51,457 nt of DNA. It comes from Nocardioides ganghwensis (GTDB lineage: Bacteria > Actinomycetota > Actinomycetes > Propionibacteriales > Nocardioidaceae). Within the stretch, counting starts at the first letter, position 1. Each line of letters starts with the position of its first letter. The DNA lies in assembly GCF_014779655.1 (NCBI RefSeq), contig NZ_JACXYX010000024.1:1-51457 (forward strand). Reading direction: 5' to 3'. Positions 28,168 through 37,006 of this stretch are shown here, one piece after another. Made by a program: the position numbers and the translations under genes. The notes under the pieces are model-generated. The model saw only the letters and a list, made by a program, of their open reading frames with translations. It had not been told where the DNA came from and made no database searches.

Positions 28168-29192
28168 GCTGCGACCTCGCTCTCGGTGCGGGTGGACTCG
28201 TCGGTGGGGGACTCGGTGGACTGCGCCTCGCGCAGGCTGCGACCGGTCAGGTCGAGGAAGACGTCGTCGAGCGTCGGCCGGGCGACCTCCACCCGGGTCG
28301 GAGGTACGCCGTCCGCAGCCAGGTCGGCAAGCACCTCGCCGACGAGGGTGGACCCGTCCTTGACCCGCAGGTCGACCGAGGTCTCGTCCACGTCGACGCG
28401 CGAGTCGGGCACGCGCTCCAGCCGGGCGGCGGCGCGCGCGGCGTCGGCCGCCGAGCCGAAGCCCAGTCGCACGAGGTCGCCGAGCCCGCTCTTGAGTCGG
28501 GCCGCGGTGTCGTCGGCGATCACCCTGCCGTGGTCGACCACGATCACACGGCCGGCGAGGGCGTCGGCCTCCTCGAGGTAGTGGGTGGTCAGCACGACCG
28601 TGCTGCCGCTTTCGGCGTGCAGCCGCTGGATGAGCTGCTGCAGGTTGGCCCGGTTCTGCGGGTCGAGCCCGGTCGACGGCTCGTCGAGGAACAGCACGCG
28701 CGGCAGGTGCACGAGCCCCATCGCGATGTCGAGCCGTCGGCGCTGGCCGCCGGAGAGCGAGGACACCTTGCGGTCGGCGACCGCGGCGAGGTCGAGGTCC
28801 TCGACCAGCTGCGCCGCCCGTCGGTGCGCGTCGGCGCGGGACAGGCCGTGCGCCCGCCCCTGGCTGACCAGCTCGTCCCGGCCGAGCTGGCGGTGGCCCG
28901 CGCCGTTGCCCTGGCCGACGAAGCCGATCGCGTGGCGTACGTCCCGCTGGCCGGTGACCACGTCGTGCCCGGCGACGCTCGCCGAGCCGGACGTGGGCGG
29001 GATGAGGGTGGTGAGCATGCGCAGCGTCGTCGACTTGCCGGCCCCGTTGGGTCCGAGGAAGGCGACGAGCTCGCCCTGCCCGATCTCGAGGTCGAGGCCC
29101 TGGACGGCCTCGACGGTCTGCTTGCGCGAGGTGAAGTGGCGGGTGAGGCCACGGGTCACGATCGCCGGTCCTGAGTGCTGGTGATGGGTCAT
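28164..29192 (-). CDS. ABC transporter ATP-binding protein, DrrA-like
   Basis: This 342-residue protein contains Walker A GPNGAGKSTTLRML, signature SSLSGGQRRRLDIAMGL, Walker B VLFLDEPSTGLDPQNR and the H-loop TTHYLEEADALAGR. The C-terminal 100 residues are the DrrA-family extension. The start is ATG 29192 with TAGCGT 7 nt upstream, so the transcript is probably leaderless. The promoter is divergent from the WYL regulator gene, and a palindrome lies between them. This suggests the regulator controls this exporter. Confidence 0.92.
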   Translation of the reverse strand: MTHHQHSGPAIVTRGLTRHFTSRKQTVEAVQGLDLEIGQGELVAFLGPNGAGKSTTLRMLTTLIPPTSGSASVAGHDVVTGQRDVRHAIGFVGQGNGAGHRQLGRDELVSQGRAHGLSRADAHRRAAQLVEDLDLAAVADRKVSSLSGGQRRRLDIAMGLVHLPRVLFLDEPSTGLDPQNRANLQQLIQRLHAESGSTVVLTTHYLEEADALAGRVIVVDHGRVIADDTAARLKSGLGDLVRLGFGSAADAARAAARLERVPDSRVDVDETSVDLRVKDGSTLVGEVLADLAADGVPPTRVEVARPTLDDVFLDLTGRSLREAQSTESPTDESTRTESEVAA

Positions 29193-29216
29193 GGAACAGA
29201 CGCTAGGAAGCAATCA

Positions 29217-29231
29217 GGTCAGTTCCTGACC
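29217..29231. promoter_or_regulatory. Palindromic operator candidate between ABC exporter and WYL regulator
   Basis: GGTCAG-TTC-CTGACC is a perfect 6+3+6 inverted repeat. It lies 12 bp upstream of the TATTCT -10 of the regulator and 12 bp upstream of the TAGCGT -10 of the exporter, so it overlaps the -35 region of both divergent promoters. This is the expected place for autoregulatory control. Confidence 0.5.
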
Positions 29232-29255
29232 GCATGGAGAACTATTCTGGACGGC

Positions 29256-30215
29256 ATGAGCACGAGCGAGCGGATGCTGCGGCTGCTGTCCCTGCTCCAG
29301 ACCCACCGCTACTGGCCGGGCCCGGAGCTGTCCGAGCGGCTCGAGGTGAGCGCGCGGACGCTGCGCCGCGACGTGGACCGGCTGCGCGAGCTCGGCTACA
29401 CCGTCGACGCCGTACGCGGTGCGGCCGGCGGCTACCAGCTGCGGGCCGGGGGCTCGCTGCCGCCGCTGCTCCTCGAGGACGAGGAGGCCGTCGCGATCGC
29501 CGTCGGGCTGCGGACGGCGGCCACGTCGGCGGTCTCGGGCACCGACGACTGGTCGGTCCAGGCCCTCTCCAAGGTCCTCTCCCTCATGCCGCCGCGGTTG
29601 CGGCGCCAGATGGACGCCGTCGCCAGCCAGACCGACTCCCCGGGGCCGTGGGAGGGCGCACCGGTCGTCGACGCCGCGGTCCTCACCACCCTCGCCCAGG
29701 CCTGCCGCGACAGCGAGGTGCTCCGCTTCGACTACACCGCGCGCGAGGCCGAGGTCACCCACCGCCGGGTCGAGCCGCTGCGCCTGGTCTCGCTCGGCCG
29801 CCGGTGGTACCTCGTGGCGTACGACCGCGACCGGGCCGACTGGCGCAGCTTCCGCCTCGACCGGATCACCGCCCCGGAGCCCACCGGCCAGCGGTTCCGG
29901 GCGCGCGACCTGCCCGCCGAGGACGCCCTCGCCTTCGTGCAGCAGGGCATCCGCCGCATGCCCCAGCGCTACGCCGTACGCGTCCGCGTGGCGATGGCGG
30001 CCGACGACCTGGCCGCCGGCGTCGGTCGCTGGGGGACCGTCACCGAGGACGGCGAGGGGTGCGTGCTCGAGATGAACGTCGACGACCTCGACTGGCCCGT
30101 CATGGTGCTGGCCGGCTCGGGCGCGGAGCTCGTCGTCGAGTCGCCGCCCGAGCTGGCCGAGAAGGTCGCCGAGGTCGGCGCCCGGTTCTCGCGCGTCGGA
30201 CGGGCCGCCAGCTAG
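29256..30215 (+). CDS. WYL-domain transcriptional regulator (HTH_11 plus WYL, YafY family)
   Basis: This 319-residue protein has an N-terminal HTH_11 domain (SERMLRLLSLLQTHRYWPGPELSERL, SARTLRRDVDRLRELGY) and a WYL domain at about 140-225 (RVEPLRLVSLGRRWYLVAYDRDRADWRSFRLDRI). A WCX C-terminal region follows. Leaderless start: TATTCT lies 7 nt before the ATG. WYL domains often sense nucleotides or oligonucleotides. The divergent ABC exporter and shared palindrome make it the likely local repressor or activator. Confidence 0.9.
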   Translation: MSTSERMLRLLSLLQTHRYWPGPELSERLEVSARTLRRDVDRLRELGYTVDAVRGAAGGYQLRAGGSLPPLLLEDEEAVAIAVGLRTAATSAVSGTDDWSVQALSKVLSLMPPRLRRQMDAVASQTDSPGPWEGAPVVDAAVLTTLAQACRDSEVLRFDYTAREAEVTHRRVEPLRLVSLGRRWYLVAYDRDRADWRSFRLDRITAPEPTGQRFRARDLPAEDALAFVQQGIRRMPQRYAVRVRVAMAADDLAAGVGRWGTVTEDGEGCVLEMNVDDLDWPVMVLAGSGAELVVESPPELAEKVAEVGARFSRVGRAAS

Positions 30216-30253
30216 CGGCACGAGGAGGGGGACGCCACGGGGGAGTGAGTCTG

Positions 30254-31135
30254 GTGCCGGTCACCGAGCCGTCCTCCCCTCGGCTCCGAACCACCGGCGT
30301 GCGCCGCCGTACGTTCCTCGCGCTGCCCGCCCTCGGACTGGTCCCGTGCGCGGTGTTGAGCGCGTGCTCCCGGGCGCCGACTCCGGGCCGGGCTCACGGG
30401 GTGAGCCAAGGTGCCGGGCAGGATGGTGCCGTGCGGATCACCTACGGCGACGACCCGTCCCAGCTCGTCGAGCTCCACCGACCCTCCACCGCCTCGCGCG
30501 GCGTGGTCGTCGTCATCCACGGCGGCTTCTGGAAGTCCGCCTACGACCACACCCTGGGCACGCCCCTGGCGCGCGCGCTGGCCGAGCGGGGCTGGACCGC
30601 GTGGAACATCGAGTACCGCCGGGTCGGCAACGGCGGCGGGACCCCGGAGACCTTCGACGACGTCGCCGCGGCCATCGACGCGCTGGCCGACGTCGACGGC
30701 CTCGACCTGTCCACCGTCGTCACCCTGGGCCACTCCGCGGGCGGCCACCTCGCGGTCTGGGCGGCCGGGCGCCCCGACCCCGGAGTACGCGTCACCCACG
30801 CGATCTCGCAGGCGGGGGTCCTCGACCTCGTCGCCTCCGACCGGGCCGGACTCGGCGGCGGTGCGGCGGCCGCGCTCCTGGGCCACCCGGCCGGGGCCGG
30901 GGACGCCCAGTGGGACCCCCAGCAGCAGATCCCGCTCGACGTGCCTGTGTGGGCGGTCCACGCGCCCGACGACGACACGGTGCCGTTCGCCCAGGCGGAG
31001 GCCTACGTCGACGCCGCCACGGCCGCCGGCGCCGAGGCCACGCTCGTCGAGGTCACCGGGGGCCACTTCGGCGTCATCGACCCCGACAGCGACGCCTGGG
31101 CGGCGCAGCTCGAGGTCCTCGACGCCATCGGGTGA
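30254..31135 (+). CDS. Alpha/beta-hydrolase lipoprotein
   Basis: This 293-residue protein starts with a twin-arginine-like signal (RRRTFLALPALGLVP) ending in a lipobox LSAC, so it is probably an exported lipoprotein. The hydrolase part has the oxyanion HGGFW motif, the nucleophile elbow GHSAGGHLA with Ser, an Asp in HAPDDDTVPF, and the catalytic His in GGHFGVID. This esterase/lipase-like set resembles BD-FAE or kynurenine-formamidase-type hydrolases. GGGGGAG precedes the GTG at 30254; GTG at 30245 would add three codons. The substrate is unknown. Confidence 0.85.
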   Translation: MPVTEPSSPRLRTTGVRRRTFLALPALGLVPCAVLSACSRAPTPGRAHGVSQGAGQDGAVRITYGDDPSQLVELHRPSTASRGVVVVIHGGFWKSAYDHTLGTPLARALAERGWTAWNIEYRRVGNGGGTPETFDDVAAAIDALADVDGLDLSTVVTLGHSAGGHLAVWAAGRPDPGVRVTHAISQAGVLDLVASDRAGLGGGAAAALLGHPAGAGDAQWDPQQQIPLDVPVWAVHAPDDDTVPFAQAEAYVDAATAAGAEATLVEVTGGHFGVIDPDSDAWAAQLEVLDAIG

Positions 31136-31137
31136 GC

Positions 31138-31222
31138 ACCATGCAGGCAGTTCGCCCTCCGCGCCCGCGGCCCCACGCTCAGCGGTCGCCGCCCTGACGC
31201 GAACTGCCTGCACGGTGTCGGT
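31138..31222. repeat. Intergenic palindromic repeat, copy 2
   Basis: TGCAGGCAGTTCGC (31142-31155) pairs perfectly over 14 bp with GCGAACTGCCTGCA (31199-31212). The centre has CACGCTCAGCG (31174-31184). It is clearly the same element as at 17.77 kb, with the ending ACGGTGTCG versus TGGTGTCTC. Between copies the arms and central word are conserved while the linkers differ. Confidence 0.75.
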
Positions 31223-31235
31223 CTAGCCTCGTGAC

Positions 31236-31580
31236 GTGCCAGCACGCCTCAAGGTCCTCACCTCCGCCCAGCTCGCCACCGCCCACGACGAGGGCGACGC
31301 CAGGGCGCTGGTCAAGCACTACCTCGCGGTCCTGGAGCAGCGCGCCCCCGGCCGCTCGGTCGAGGTCCGGGTGCCGCCCCACGCGGCCGTCCAGGTGGTG
31401 CCCGGCGTGCGCCACACCCGCGGGACCCCGCCGGCCGTCGTCGAGACCGACGCCGACACCTGGCTGGCGCTCGCCACCGGGCGTACGACGTGGGCCGAGG
31501 CGATCGACTCGGGTGCGGTGGTCGCGAGCGGGGAGCGCACGGACCTGTCGCCGTACCTGCCGTTACTCTCCGCCACATGA
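31236..31580 (+). CDS. Sterol carrier family protein
   Basis: This 114-residue protein belongs to the bacterial SCP-ortholog family commonly found beside purF in actinobacteria. Recognisable parts are LVKHYLAVLEQRAPGRSVEVRVPP, VVETDADTWLALATGRTTWAEA and the C-terminal SGERTDLSPYLPL. It has no signal or membrane segment. The GTG start has TAGCCT 6 nt upstream, indicating a leaderless transcript. It overlaps the GNAT-like gene by ATGA. Lipid binding is inferred from the fold. Confidence 0.82.
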   Translation: MPARLKVLTSAQLATAHDEGDARALVKHYLAVLEQRAPGRSVEVRVPPHAAVQVVPGVRHTRGTPPAVVETDADTWLALATGRTTWAEAIDSGAVVASGERTDLSPYLPLLSAT

Positions 31581-32383
31581 ACGTGAGCTCCCTCGGCTTC
31601 CGCACCGACCTGGCGCTGCTGACCGCCTCCGGCAGCATCGTGGAGGACCGGGGCACCCACCTCGTCGTGCGGTCGCCGGACAACCCGTCCTACTTCTGGG
31701 GCAACTTCCTCCTCCTCGCCTCGCCGCCCGTGCCCGGCGGCGAGAAGGAGGTCGTGGGGGCGTTCCGCACCGAGTTCCCGCTGGCCGACCACGTCAGCAT
31801 CGGCATCGACAGCCCCGAGCTGACGGACGAGGCCCGCGCGGCGTTCGAGGCCGCCGGCCTGGCCGTCGACGTCGCTACCGTCCTGACCGCCGCGAGCCTG
31901 CAGCCGCCCCGCGAAGTCGAGGCCGAGGTCCGCGCGCTCGACAGCGACGAGGACTGGGAGGCCCGCGCCCGGCTCAGCCGCCACGTCGACGCCCGGCCGA
32001 CCGAGGAGGTGTTCATGAGGTTCGCACGCCAGAAGAACGCCCAGGAGCGCCGCCTCGTCGATGGCGGCCGCGGCCAGCGCTTCGGCGCCTTCGTCGACGG
32101 CGCCGTCGTCTCGACGGCCGGGGTCTTCGTCACCGAGGACGGCGTCGCCCGCTTCCAGAGCGTCGAGACCCACCCCGAGCACCGCCGCCAGGGGCTCGCG
32201 GCCGCCGTGGTGCACGCCGCCGGCCGGTACGCCCTCGACAGGCTCGGCGTCCGCACGCTCGTGATCGTCGCCGACACCGACGGCGAGGCGATCGGGGTCT
32301 ACCGCCGACTCGGGTTCGCCGAGCACGAGCAGCAGCTGATGATGGAGATGCGGAGCGGGGAGTGGGCGTCGTCGGGCGGCTGA
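31577..32383 (+). CDS. GNAT-family N-acetyltransferase
   Basis: This 268-residue protein has its C-terminal half as a GNAT domain: SVETHPEHRRQGLAAAVVHAAGRYAL is motif A with the R/Q-x-x-G-x-A acetyl-CoA pyrophosphate loop, and VIVADTDGEAIGVYRRLGFAEHEQ is motif B. The N-terminal half (residues 1-120) is divergent, like two-domain GNATs with a degenerate first domain. It is translationally coupled to the sterol carrier gene. The acceptor is unknown. Confidence 0.82.
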   Translation: MNVSSLGFRTDLALLTASGSIVEDRGTHLVVRSPDNPSYFWGNFLLLASPPVPGGEKEVVGAFRTEFPLADHVSIGIDSPELTDEARAAFEAAGLAVDVATVLTAASLQPPREVEAEVRALDSDEDWEARARLSRHVDARPTEEVFMRFARQKNAQERRLVDGGRGQRFGAFVDGAVVSTAGVFVTEDGVARFQSVETHPEHRRQGLAAAVVHAAGRYALDRLGVRTLVIVADTDGEAIGVYRRLGFAEHEQQLMMEMRSGEWASSGG

Positions 32384-32407
32384 GACCCGAGTCCTAGGGT
32401 GTCGGCC

Positions 32408-33757
32408 ATGACTGTCGACATCGCCGCTCGTCTCGCCGAGGTCATGCCCGGCATCCGCCGCGACCTCGAGGACCTCGTCCGCATCGAGTCCGTCTCCGCC
32501 GACCCCGCCCGCGCCGGCGAGGTCGAGCGCAGCGCCGAGGCCACCCGCGACCTGTTCGCTGCGGAGGGCTTCGAGTGCGAGATCGTCCGCGCGTACGACG
32601 GCGCCCCGCCCGCCGTGATCGCGAAGAAGGCCGGGCCCGAGGGGGCGCCGACGGTCCTGCTCTACGCCCACCACGACGTCCAGCCCGAGAACGACCACGC
32701 CGACTGGGACTCCCCGCCGTGGGAGCCCACCGAGCGTGGCGACCGCCTCTACGGCCGCGGCGCCGCCGACGACAAGGCCGGCATCGCCGCCCACCTCGGC
32801 GCGGTCCGGATCTTCGGCGACGAGCTGCCGGTGAACCTGGTGATGTTCATCGAGGGGGAGGAGGAGGTCGGCTCCGACACCCTCGTCGAGCTGCTCCAGA
32901 CCTACAAGGACCGCCTCGAGGCCGACGTCATCGTCATCGCCGACTCCGGCAACTGGGACATCGGCGAGCCGGCCCTCACCACGAGCCTGCGCGGCCTCGT
33001 CCGGATGGACGTCGAGGTCCGTACGCTCACCCACGCCGTGCACAGCGGCATGTGGGGCGGCCTCGTCCCCGACTCGATCATGACGCTGAGCCGTCTCATC
33101 GCCAGCCTCAACGACGACGCCGGCAACGTCGCCGTCGAGGGCCTGCACTCGGGGCCCGCCGCCGACGTCGAGTACCCCGAGGCCCGCCTGCGCGCCGAGT
33201 CCGGCGCCGCCGAGGGCATCGAGTGGATCGGCTCCGGCTCGGTCGTCGAGCGACTCTGGACCAAGCCGTCGATCAGCATCACCGGCCTCGACGCCCCCAA
33301 GGTCGAGGGTGCGTCCAACACGCTGGTCCCCGCCGCGCGCTGCCGCATCAGCATGCGCATCGCCCCGGGCGACACCACCGCCAACGCGGTCCAGTGCCTC
33401 CAGGCCCACCTCGAGAAGCACACCCCGTGGGGAGCCACCCTCACCACGACGGTCGTCGACACCGGCGAGGCCACCCAGATCGACGCCAGCGGGCCGGCCT
33501 ACGACGCCGCGCGCGCCGCGTTCGCCGAGGCCTGGGACGGCACCGCGCCCGTCGACATGGGTGTCGGCGGGTCGATCCCGTTCATCGCCGAGTTCCTCGA
33601 GGCCTTCCCCCAGGCGAGCGTCCTGGTGACCGGCGTGGAGGACCCCGACACCCGCGCCCACGGCGCCAACGAGGGCCTGCACCTCGCAGAGTTCGAGAAG
33701 GTCGTCAAGGCCGAGGCGTTGCTGCTGCGCAACCTGGGTGAGCTGGCCCGGGGCTGA
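32408..33757 (+). CDS. M20-family dipeptidase/metallopeptidase
   Basis: This 449-residue protein has a di-zinc peptidase layout. YAHHDVQP supplies His/Asp, DDKAG the bridging Asp, EGEEEVGS the catalytic Glu and ligand, VIADSGNWD another ligand Asp, and GANEGLHL the last His. An internal lid domain (about 200-310) has the dimer-face HSGMWGG motif of CNDP-type dipeptidases. ATG at 32408 is preceded by TAGGGT with 7 nt spacing, indicating a leaderless transcript. It probably cleaves cytoplasmic dipeptides. Confidence 0.93.
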   Translation: MTVDIAARLAEVMPGIRRDLEDLVRIESVSADPARAGEVERSAEATRDLFAAEGFECEIVRAYDGAPPAVIAKKAGPEGAPTVLLYAHHDVQPENDHADWDSPPWEPTERGDRLYGRGAADDKAGIAAHLGAVRIFGDELPVNLVMFIEGEEEVGSDTLVELLQTYKDRLEADVIVIADSGNWDIGEPALTTSLRGLVRMDVEVRTLTHAVHSGMWGGLVPDSIMTLSRLIASLNDDAGNVAVEGLHSGPAADVEYPEARLRAESGAAEGIEWIGSGSVVERLWTKPSISITGLDAPKVEGASNTLVPAARCRISMRIAPGDTTANAVQCLQAHLEKHTPWGATLTTTVVDTGEATQIDASGPAYDAARAAFAEAWDGTAPVDMGVGGSIPFIAEFLEAFPQASVLVTGVEDPDTRAHGANEGLHLAEFEKVVKAEALLLRNLGELARG

Positions 33758-33810
33758 GCCGCTCAGGCGGGTGAGCCCGTCTGCTGGGGACCGTCGGTAG
33801 CGTGGCGGGC

Positions 33811-34278
33811 ATGGCGACCTTCCGTGCCCGCGACCGTTCCTCGGCGGTGCTCCGCTCGCCGCGCAGCGAGGTCTGGGCGGCCCTGACCGACGCGGACCTG
33901 ATCGCGAAGATCACTCCGTACGTCACCTCGATCGACGTGGACGGCGACCGCTGGACGTGGCGGATGGGCACCATCCCCGTGCTGCACGTCTCGGTCGCGC
34001 CCCACTTCACCGAGGTGATGGAGTTCGAGCCGGAGGAGCGGATCAGGTTCCACCACGACCCCGCGCGCTCCGACGAGATGACGGCCGTCGAGGGCACCTA
34101 CGAGCTGGCGGACCACCCCGGTGGCGGCACCGACGTGAGCATCGACCTGGAGATCAGCGCCCGGCTGCCGCTGCCCGGGCTCGCCCGCCCGGCGGTCGAG
34201 CGGGTGATGGCCGGCGTGGTCAAGCACATGGGCGCGGTGTTCTCGCGCAACCTCCTCAAGCACCTCGGCGAGGCGTGA
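33811..34278 (+). CDS. SRPBCC/CoxG-like DUF2505 protein
   Basis: This 155-residue START-fold-like protein begins with ATFRARDRSSAVLRSPRSEVWAAL and continues VTSIDVDGDRWTWRMGTIP, FEPEERIRFHHDP and SIDLEISARLPLPGLARPAVERVM. The C-terminal helix is long enough to close a ligand cavity. TAGCGT 7 nt upstream of the ATG indicates a leaderless start; an in-frame GTG at 33802 is less likely. The stop is followed by TGATG overlap into the epimerase. The ligand is unknown. Confidence 0.78.
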   Translation: MATFRARDRSSAVLRSPRSEVWAALTDADLIAKITPYVTSIDVDGDRWTWRMGTIPVLHVSVAPHFTEVMEFEPEERIRFHHDPARSDEMTAVEGTYELADHPGGGTDVSIDLEISARLPLPGLARPAVERVMAGVVKHMGAVFSRNLLKHLGEA

Positions 34279-35318
34279 TGCGGGTCCTCGTCCTGGGAGC
34301 CACGGGCTACGTCGGCTCCCGGCTGGTGCCGCACCTCCTCGAGCACGGCCACGACGTGGTGGCCGCCTCGTCGTCCGAGCCGCGCCCGGACCGCTTCGGC
34401 TGGGACGAACGCGTCCACGCGATCCGGTGCGACGTGACCGACCCCGCCGCCGTCCTCGCGGCGGTCGACGGCGTCGACGCCGTCGTCTACCTCGTGCACT
34501 CCCTCGACCGCAGCGACTTCTCCGACCGTGACCGCGTGGGTGCCGAGACGGTGGCGGCCGTGGTGCGGGAGTCCGGCGTACGCCGCGTCGTCTATCTCTC
34601 CGGGCTGGTCCCCGACGTCCCCGAGACCGACCTGTCGGCCCACATCTCCTCGCGGCTCGAGGTGGAGCGCATCCTCCTGGGATCCACCGACGAGGCCGTG
34701 GCGTTGCGGGCGGGGGTCGTGATCGGCGCCGGGTCGACGTCCTTCGAGATCATCCGGCAGGTCGCGACCCTGTTCCTCGTGCAGCCCGTGCCGACCTGGA
34801 TGCGCAGCAGCGTGCAGCCGGTGGCAGTCTCCGACGTGCTGCGCGCGATCGACGACGCGCTCGCCGAGGACGGTCCGCGCGGAGCGGTCGACGTCGGCGG
34901 CCCCGACGTCGTCGCCTACCCCGACCTGATGCAGGTGGTGGGCGGCGAGGCGGGCCTGTCCCGGCTCCGGGTCCCCGCGCCGGTCGCGCCGACCGGACTG
35001 GTCGGGCTCGCGACCGCCCTGGCGACGACGGCGCCGTTCCACACCGTGACGGCCCTGATCGAGTCCCTCCACCACGACATGGTGTGCCGGCCCGGGCACA
35101 CGTGGCAGCCGCGCTCCGGCGGTCCGCTCGTCGGCGTCGAGGAGGCCGTACGCCGTGCGCTCACCCCCCTGTACGCCGGCCCCGAGGGTGCCCTGCCGTC
35201 CGACCCCGCCTGGGCGCGCGGCAACCCGCTGCTCGACGTCCTCCCCCTGCCGGCCGCGGGCAGGACGGCCGCCCGTCTCGCGCTCCACCGCGTACGAACG
35301 CTCCTCCCCGGCGCCTGA
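34278..35318 (+). CDS. NAD(P)-binding Rossmann protein (NmrA/epimerase-like)
   Basis: This 346-residue protein opens with the dinucleotide motif VLGATGYVGSRLVPHL. Then come CDVTDPAAVLAAVDGVDAVVYLVHS and a YxxxK-less middle, so classic SDR catalysis is doubtful. VQPVAVSDVLRAIDDAL and a C-terminal domain follow. It resembles NmrA-like or atypical SDR5-type proteins, which bind but often do not turn over NAD(P). It overlaps the SRPBCC gene by TGATG and is probably expressed with it. Confidence 0.82.
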   Translation: MRVLVLGATGYVGSRLVPHLLEHGHDVVAASSSEPRPDRFGWDERVHAIRCDVTDPAAVLAAVDGVDAVVYLVHSLDRSDFSDRDRVGAETVAAVVRESGVRRVVYLSGLVPDVPETDLSAHISSRLEVERILLGSTDEAVALRAGVVIGAGSTSFEIIRQVATLFLVQPVPTWMRSSVQPVAVSDVLRAIDDALAEDGPRGAVDVGGPDVVAYPDLMQVVGGEAGLSRLRVPAPVAPTGLVGLATALATTAPFHTVTALIESLHHDMVCRPGHTWQPRSGGPLVGVEEAVRRALTPLYAGPEGALPSDPAWARGNPLLDVLPLPAAGRTAARLALHRVRTLLPGA

Positions 35319-35387
35319 GCCGGTATCTGGGGACGTGACGGACGTGGATCGGGTGGCGAACCGTCCACCTCGTCCTCAGATATCGGC
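35319..35387. repeat. Long imperfect palindrome upstream of purF
   Basis: A 17-bp arm (35319-35335) pairs with 35371-35387, with two G-T wobbles and no mismatches. An inner GTGGA/TCCAC pair is nested inside. The element lies right after the epimerase stop and 38 bp before the purF -10, so it probably terminates the upstream unit. It differs in sequence from the 17.8/31.1-kb family. Confidence 0.6.
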
Positions 35388-35437
35388 CGCTGGGCGCGAG
35401 TACGGCGATCACGCCGACCGCCCGTAGACTGCGGGTC

Positions 35438-36982
35438 GTGCCCTACCAGACGAGCAGGCGGACGGGCGGCGACGGCCGTCTGACCACGGCACTCGACCCC
35501 CAGGACCAGGGCCCGCAGGACGCCTGCGGCGTCTTCGGTGTCTGGGCCCCGGGCGAGGACGTCGCCAAGCTGACCTACTTCGGCCTCTACGCGCTGCAGC
35601 ACCGCGGCCAGGAGTCCGCCGGCATAGCGGTCAGCAACGGCCGGCAGATCCTGGTCTACAAGGACATGGGCCTGGTCTCGCAGGTCTTCGACGAGTCGAC
35701 CCTCGACTCGCTCAAGGGCCACCTCGCCATCGGCCACTCGCGCTACTCGACCACCGGCGCGAGCACGTGGCAGAACGCCCAGCCGACCTTCCGGCCCACC
35801 GTCGACGGGTCGATCGCGCTGGGCCACAACGGCAACCTGATCAACACCCACGAGCTGCGCGAGATGGTCGCGGCGCTCCCCGACCCCGACGGCGAGCTGC
35901 CCCTGCAGGCCCGCGACGTCGAGACCTCCACCAACGACACCGGCCTCGTCACCGCTCTGCTGGCGCACCACCCGGACACCACGCTCGAGCAGCGTGCGCT
36001 GGAGGTCCTGCCGCTGCTGCGAGGGGCCTTCTGCTTCGTCTGGATGAACGAGCACACCCTCTACGCCGCGCGCGACCCCCAGGGCATCCGCCCGCTCGTC
36101 CTCGGCCGGCTCGACCGTGGCTGGGTCGTGGCCAGCGAGGACGCCGCGCTGGCCACCATCGGCGCGAGCGTGGTGCGCGAGGTCGAGCCCGGCGAGATGA
36201 TCGTCATCGACGAGAACGGTCTCCGCTCGCACACCTTCGCCGAGCCCGACCGCAAGGGCTGCGTCTTCGAGTACGTCTACCTCGCCCGTCCCGACGCCAC
36301 CATCAGCGGCCGCAACGTCCACGAGGCGCGCGTCGAGATGGGCCGTCGCCTGGCCCGCGAGTTCCCCGTCGACGCCGACCTGGTCATGCCGGTGCCGGAG
36401 TCCGGCACGCCCGCGGCGTCCGGCTACGCCGCCGAGTCCGGCATCCCGTTCGGTCAGGGCTTCGTCAAGAACGCCTACGTCGGCCGCACGTTCATCCAGC
36501 CCAGCCAGACGCTGCGCCAGCTCGGCATCCGGCTCAAGCTCAACGCGCTCGAGCACATGATCCGCGGCAAGCGCATCGTCGTGGTCGACGACTCGATCGT
36601 GCGCGGCAACACCCAGCGCGCCCAGGTCCGGATGCTCCGCGAGGCAGGCGCGCTCGAGGTGCACGTACGCATCTCCAGCCCGCCGGTGAAGTGGCCGTGC
36701 TTCTACGGCATCGACTTCGCCACCCGCGCCGAGCTCATCGCCAACGGGCTCACGCCCGAGGAGATCGCCGCGAGCGTCGGCGCCGACACCCTCGGCTACA
36801 TCTCGCTCGAGGGCATGATCGAGGCGACGAGCCAGACCGCCGAGCGGCTGTGCACGGCCTGCTTCACCGGCGCGTACCCCGTCGAGCTGCCCGACGAGAG
36901 CCTGCTCGGCAAGCACCTGCTCGAGGCGACGCTCCAGTCGCCGACGATGGGCCGCGCCCTGCCGGTCCTCAACAACCCCTGA
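35438..36982 (+). CDS. purF: Amidophosphoribosyltransferase
   Basis: This 514-residue enzyme catalyses the first committed step of purine synthesis, PRPP + Gln to phosphoribosylamine. The nucleophile is Cys30 in ACGVFGVW, so a 29-residue propeptide must be removed. The glutaminase domain is followed by PRTase motifs MPVPESGTPAASGYA and VVVDDSIVRGNT. Cysteines in KGCVFEYVY, KWPCFYG and RLCTACFTG fit the iron-sulfur (Bacillus-type) form. GTG start with TAGACT 7 nt upstream, indicating leaderless expression. purM follows after 24 bp. Confidence 0.97.
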   Translation: MPYQTSRRTGGDGRLTTALDPQDQGPQDACGVFGVWAPGEDVAKLTYFGLYALQHRGQESAGIAVSNGRQILVYKDMGLVSQVFDESTLDSLKGHLAIGHSRYSTTGASTWQNAQPTFRPTVDGSIALGHNGNLINTHELREMVAALPDPDGELPLQARDVETSTNDTGLVTALLAHHPDTTLEQRALEVLPLLRGAFCFVWMNEHTLYAARDPQGIRPLVLGRLDRGWVVASEDAALATIGASVVREVEPGEMIVIDENGLRSHTFAEPDRKGCVFEYVYLARPDATISGRNVHEARVEMGRRLAREFPVDADLVMPVPESGTPAASGYAAESGIPFGQGFVKNAYVGRTFIQPSQTLRQLGIRLKLNALEHMIRGKRIVVVDDSIVRGNTQRAQVRMLREAGALEVHVRISSPPVKWPCFYGIDFATRAELIANGLTPEEIAASVGADTLGYISLEGMIEATSQTAERLCTACFTGAYPVELPDESLLGKHLLEATLQSPTMGRALPVLNNP

Positions 36983-37006
36983 TCCGCACGCACTCCGAGG
37001 AGCTCC

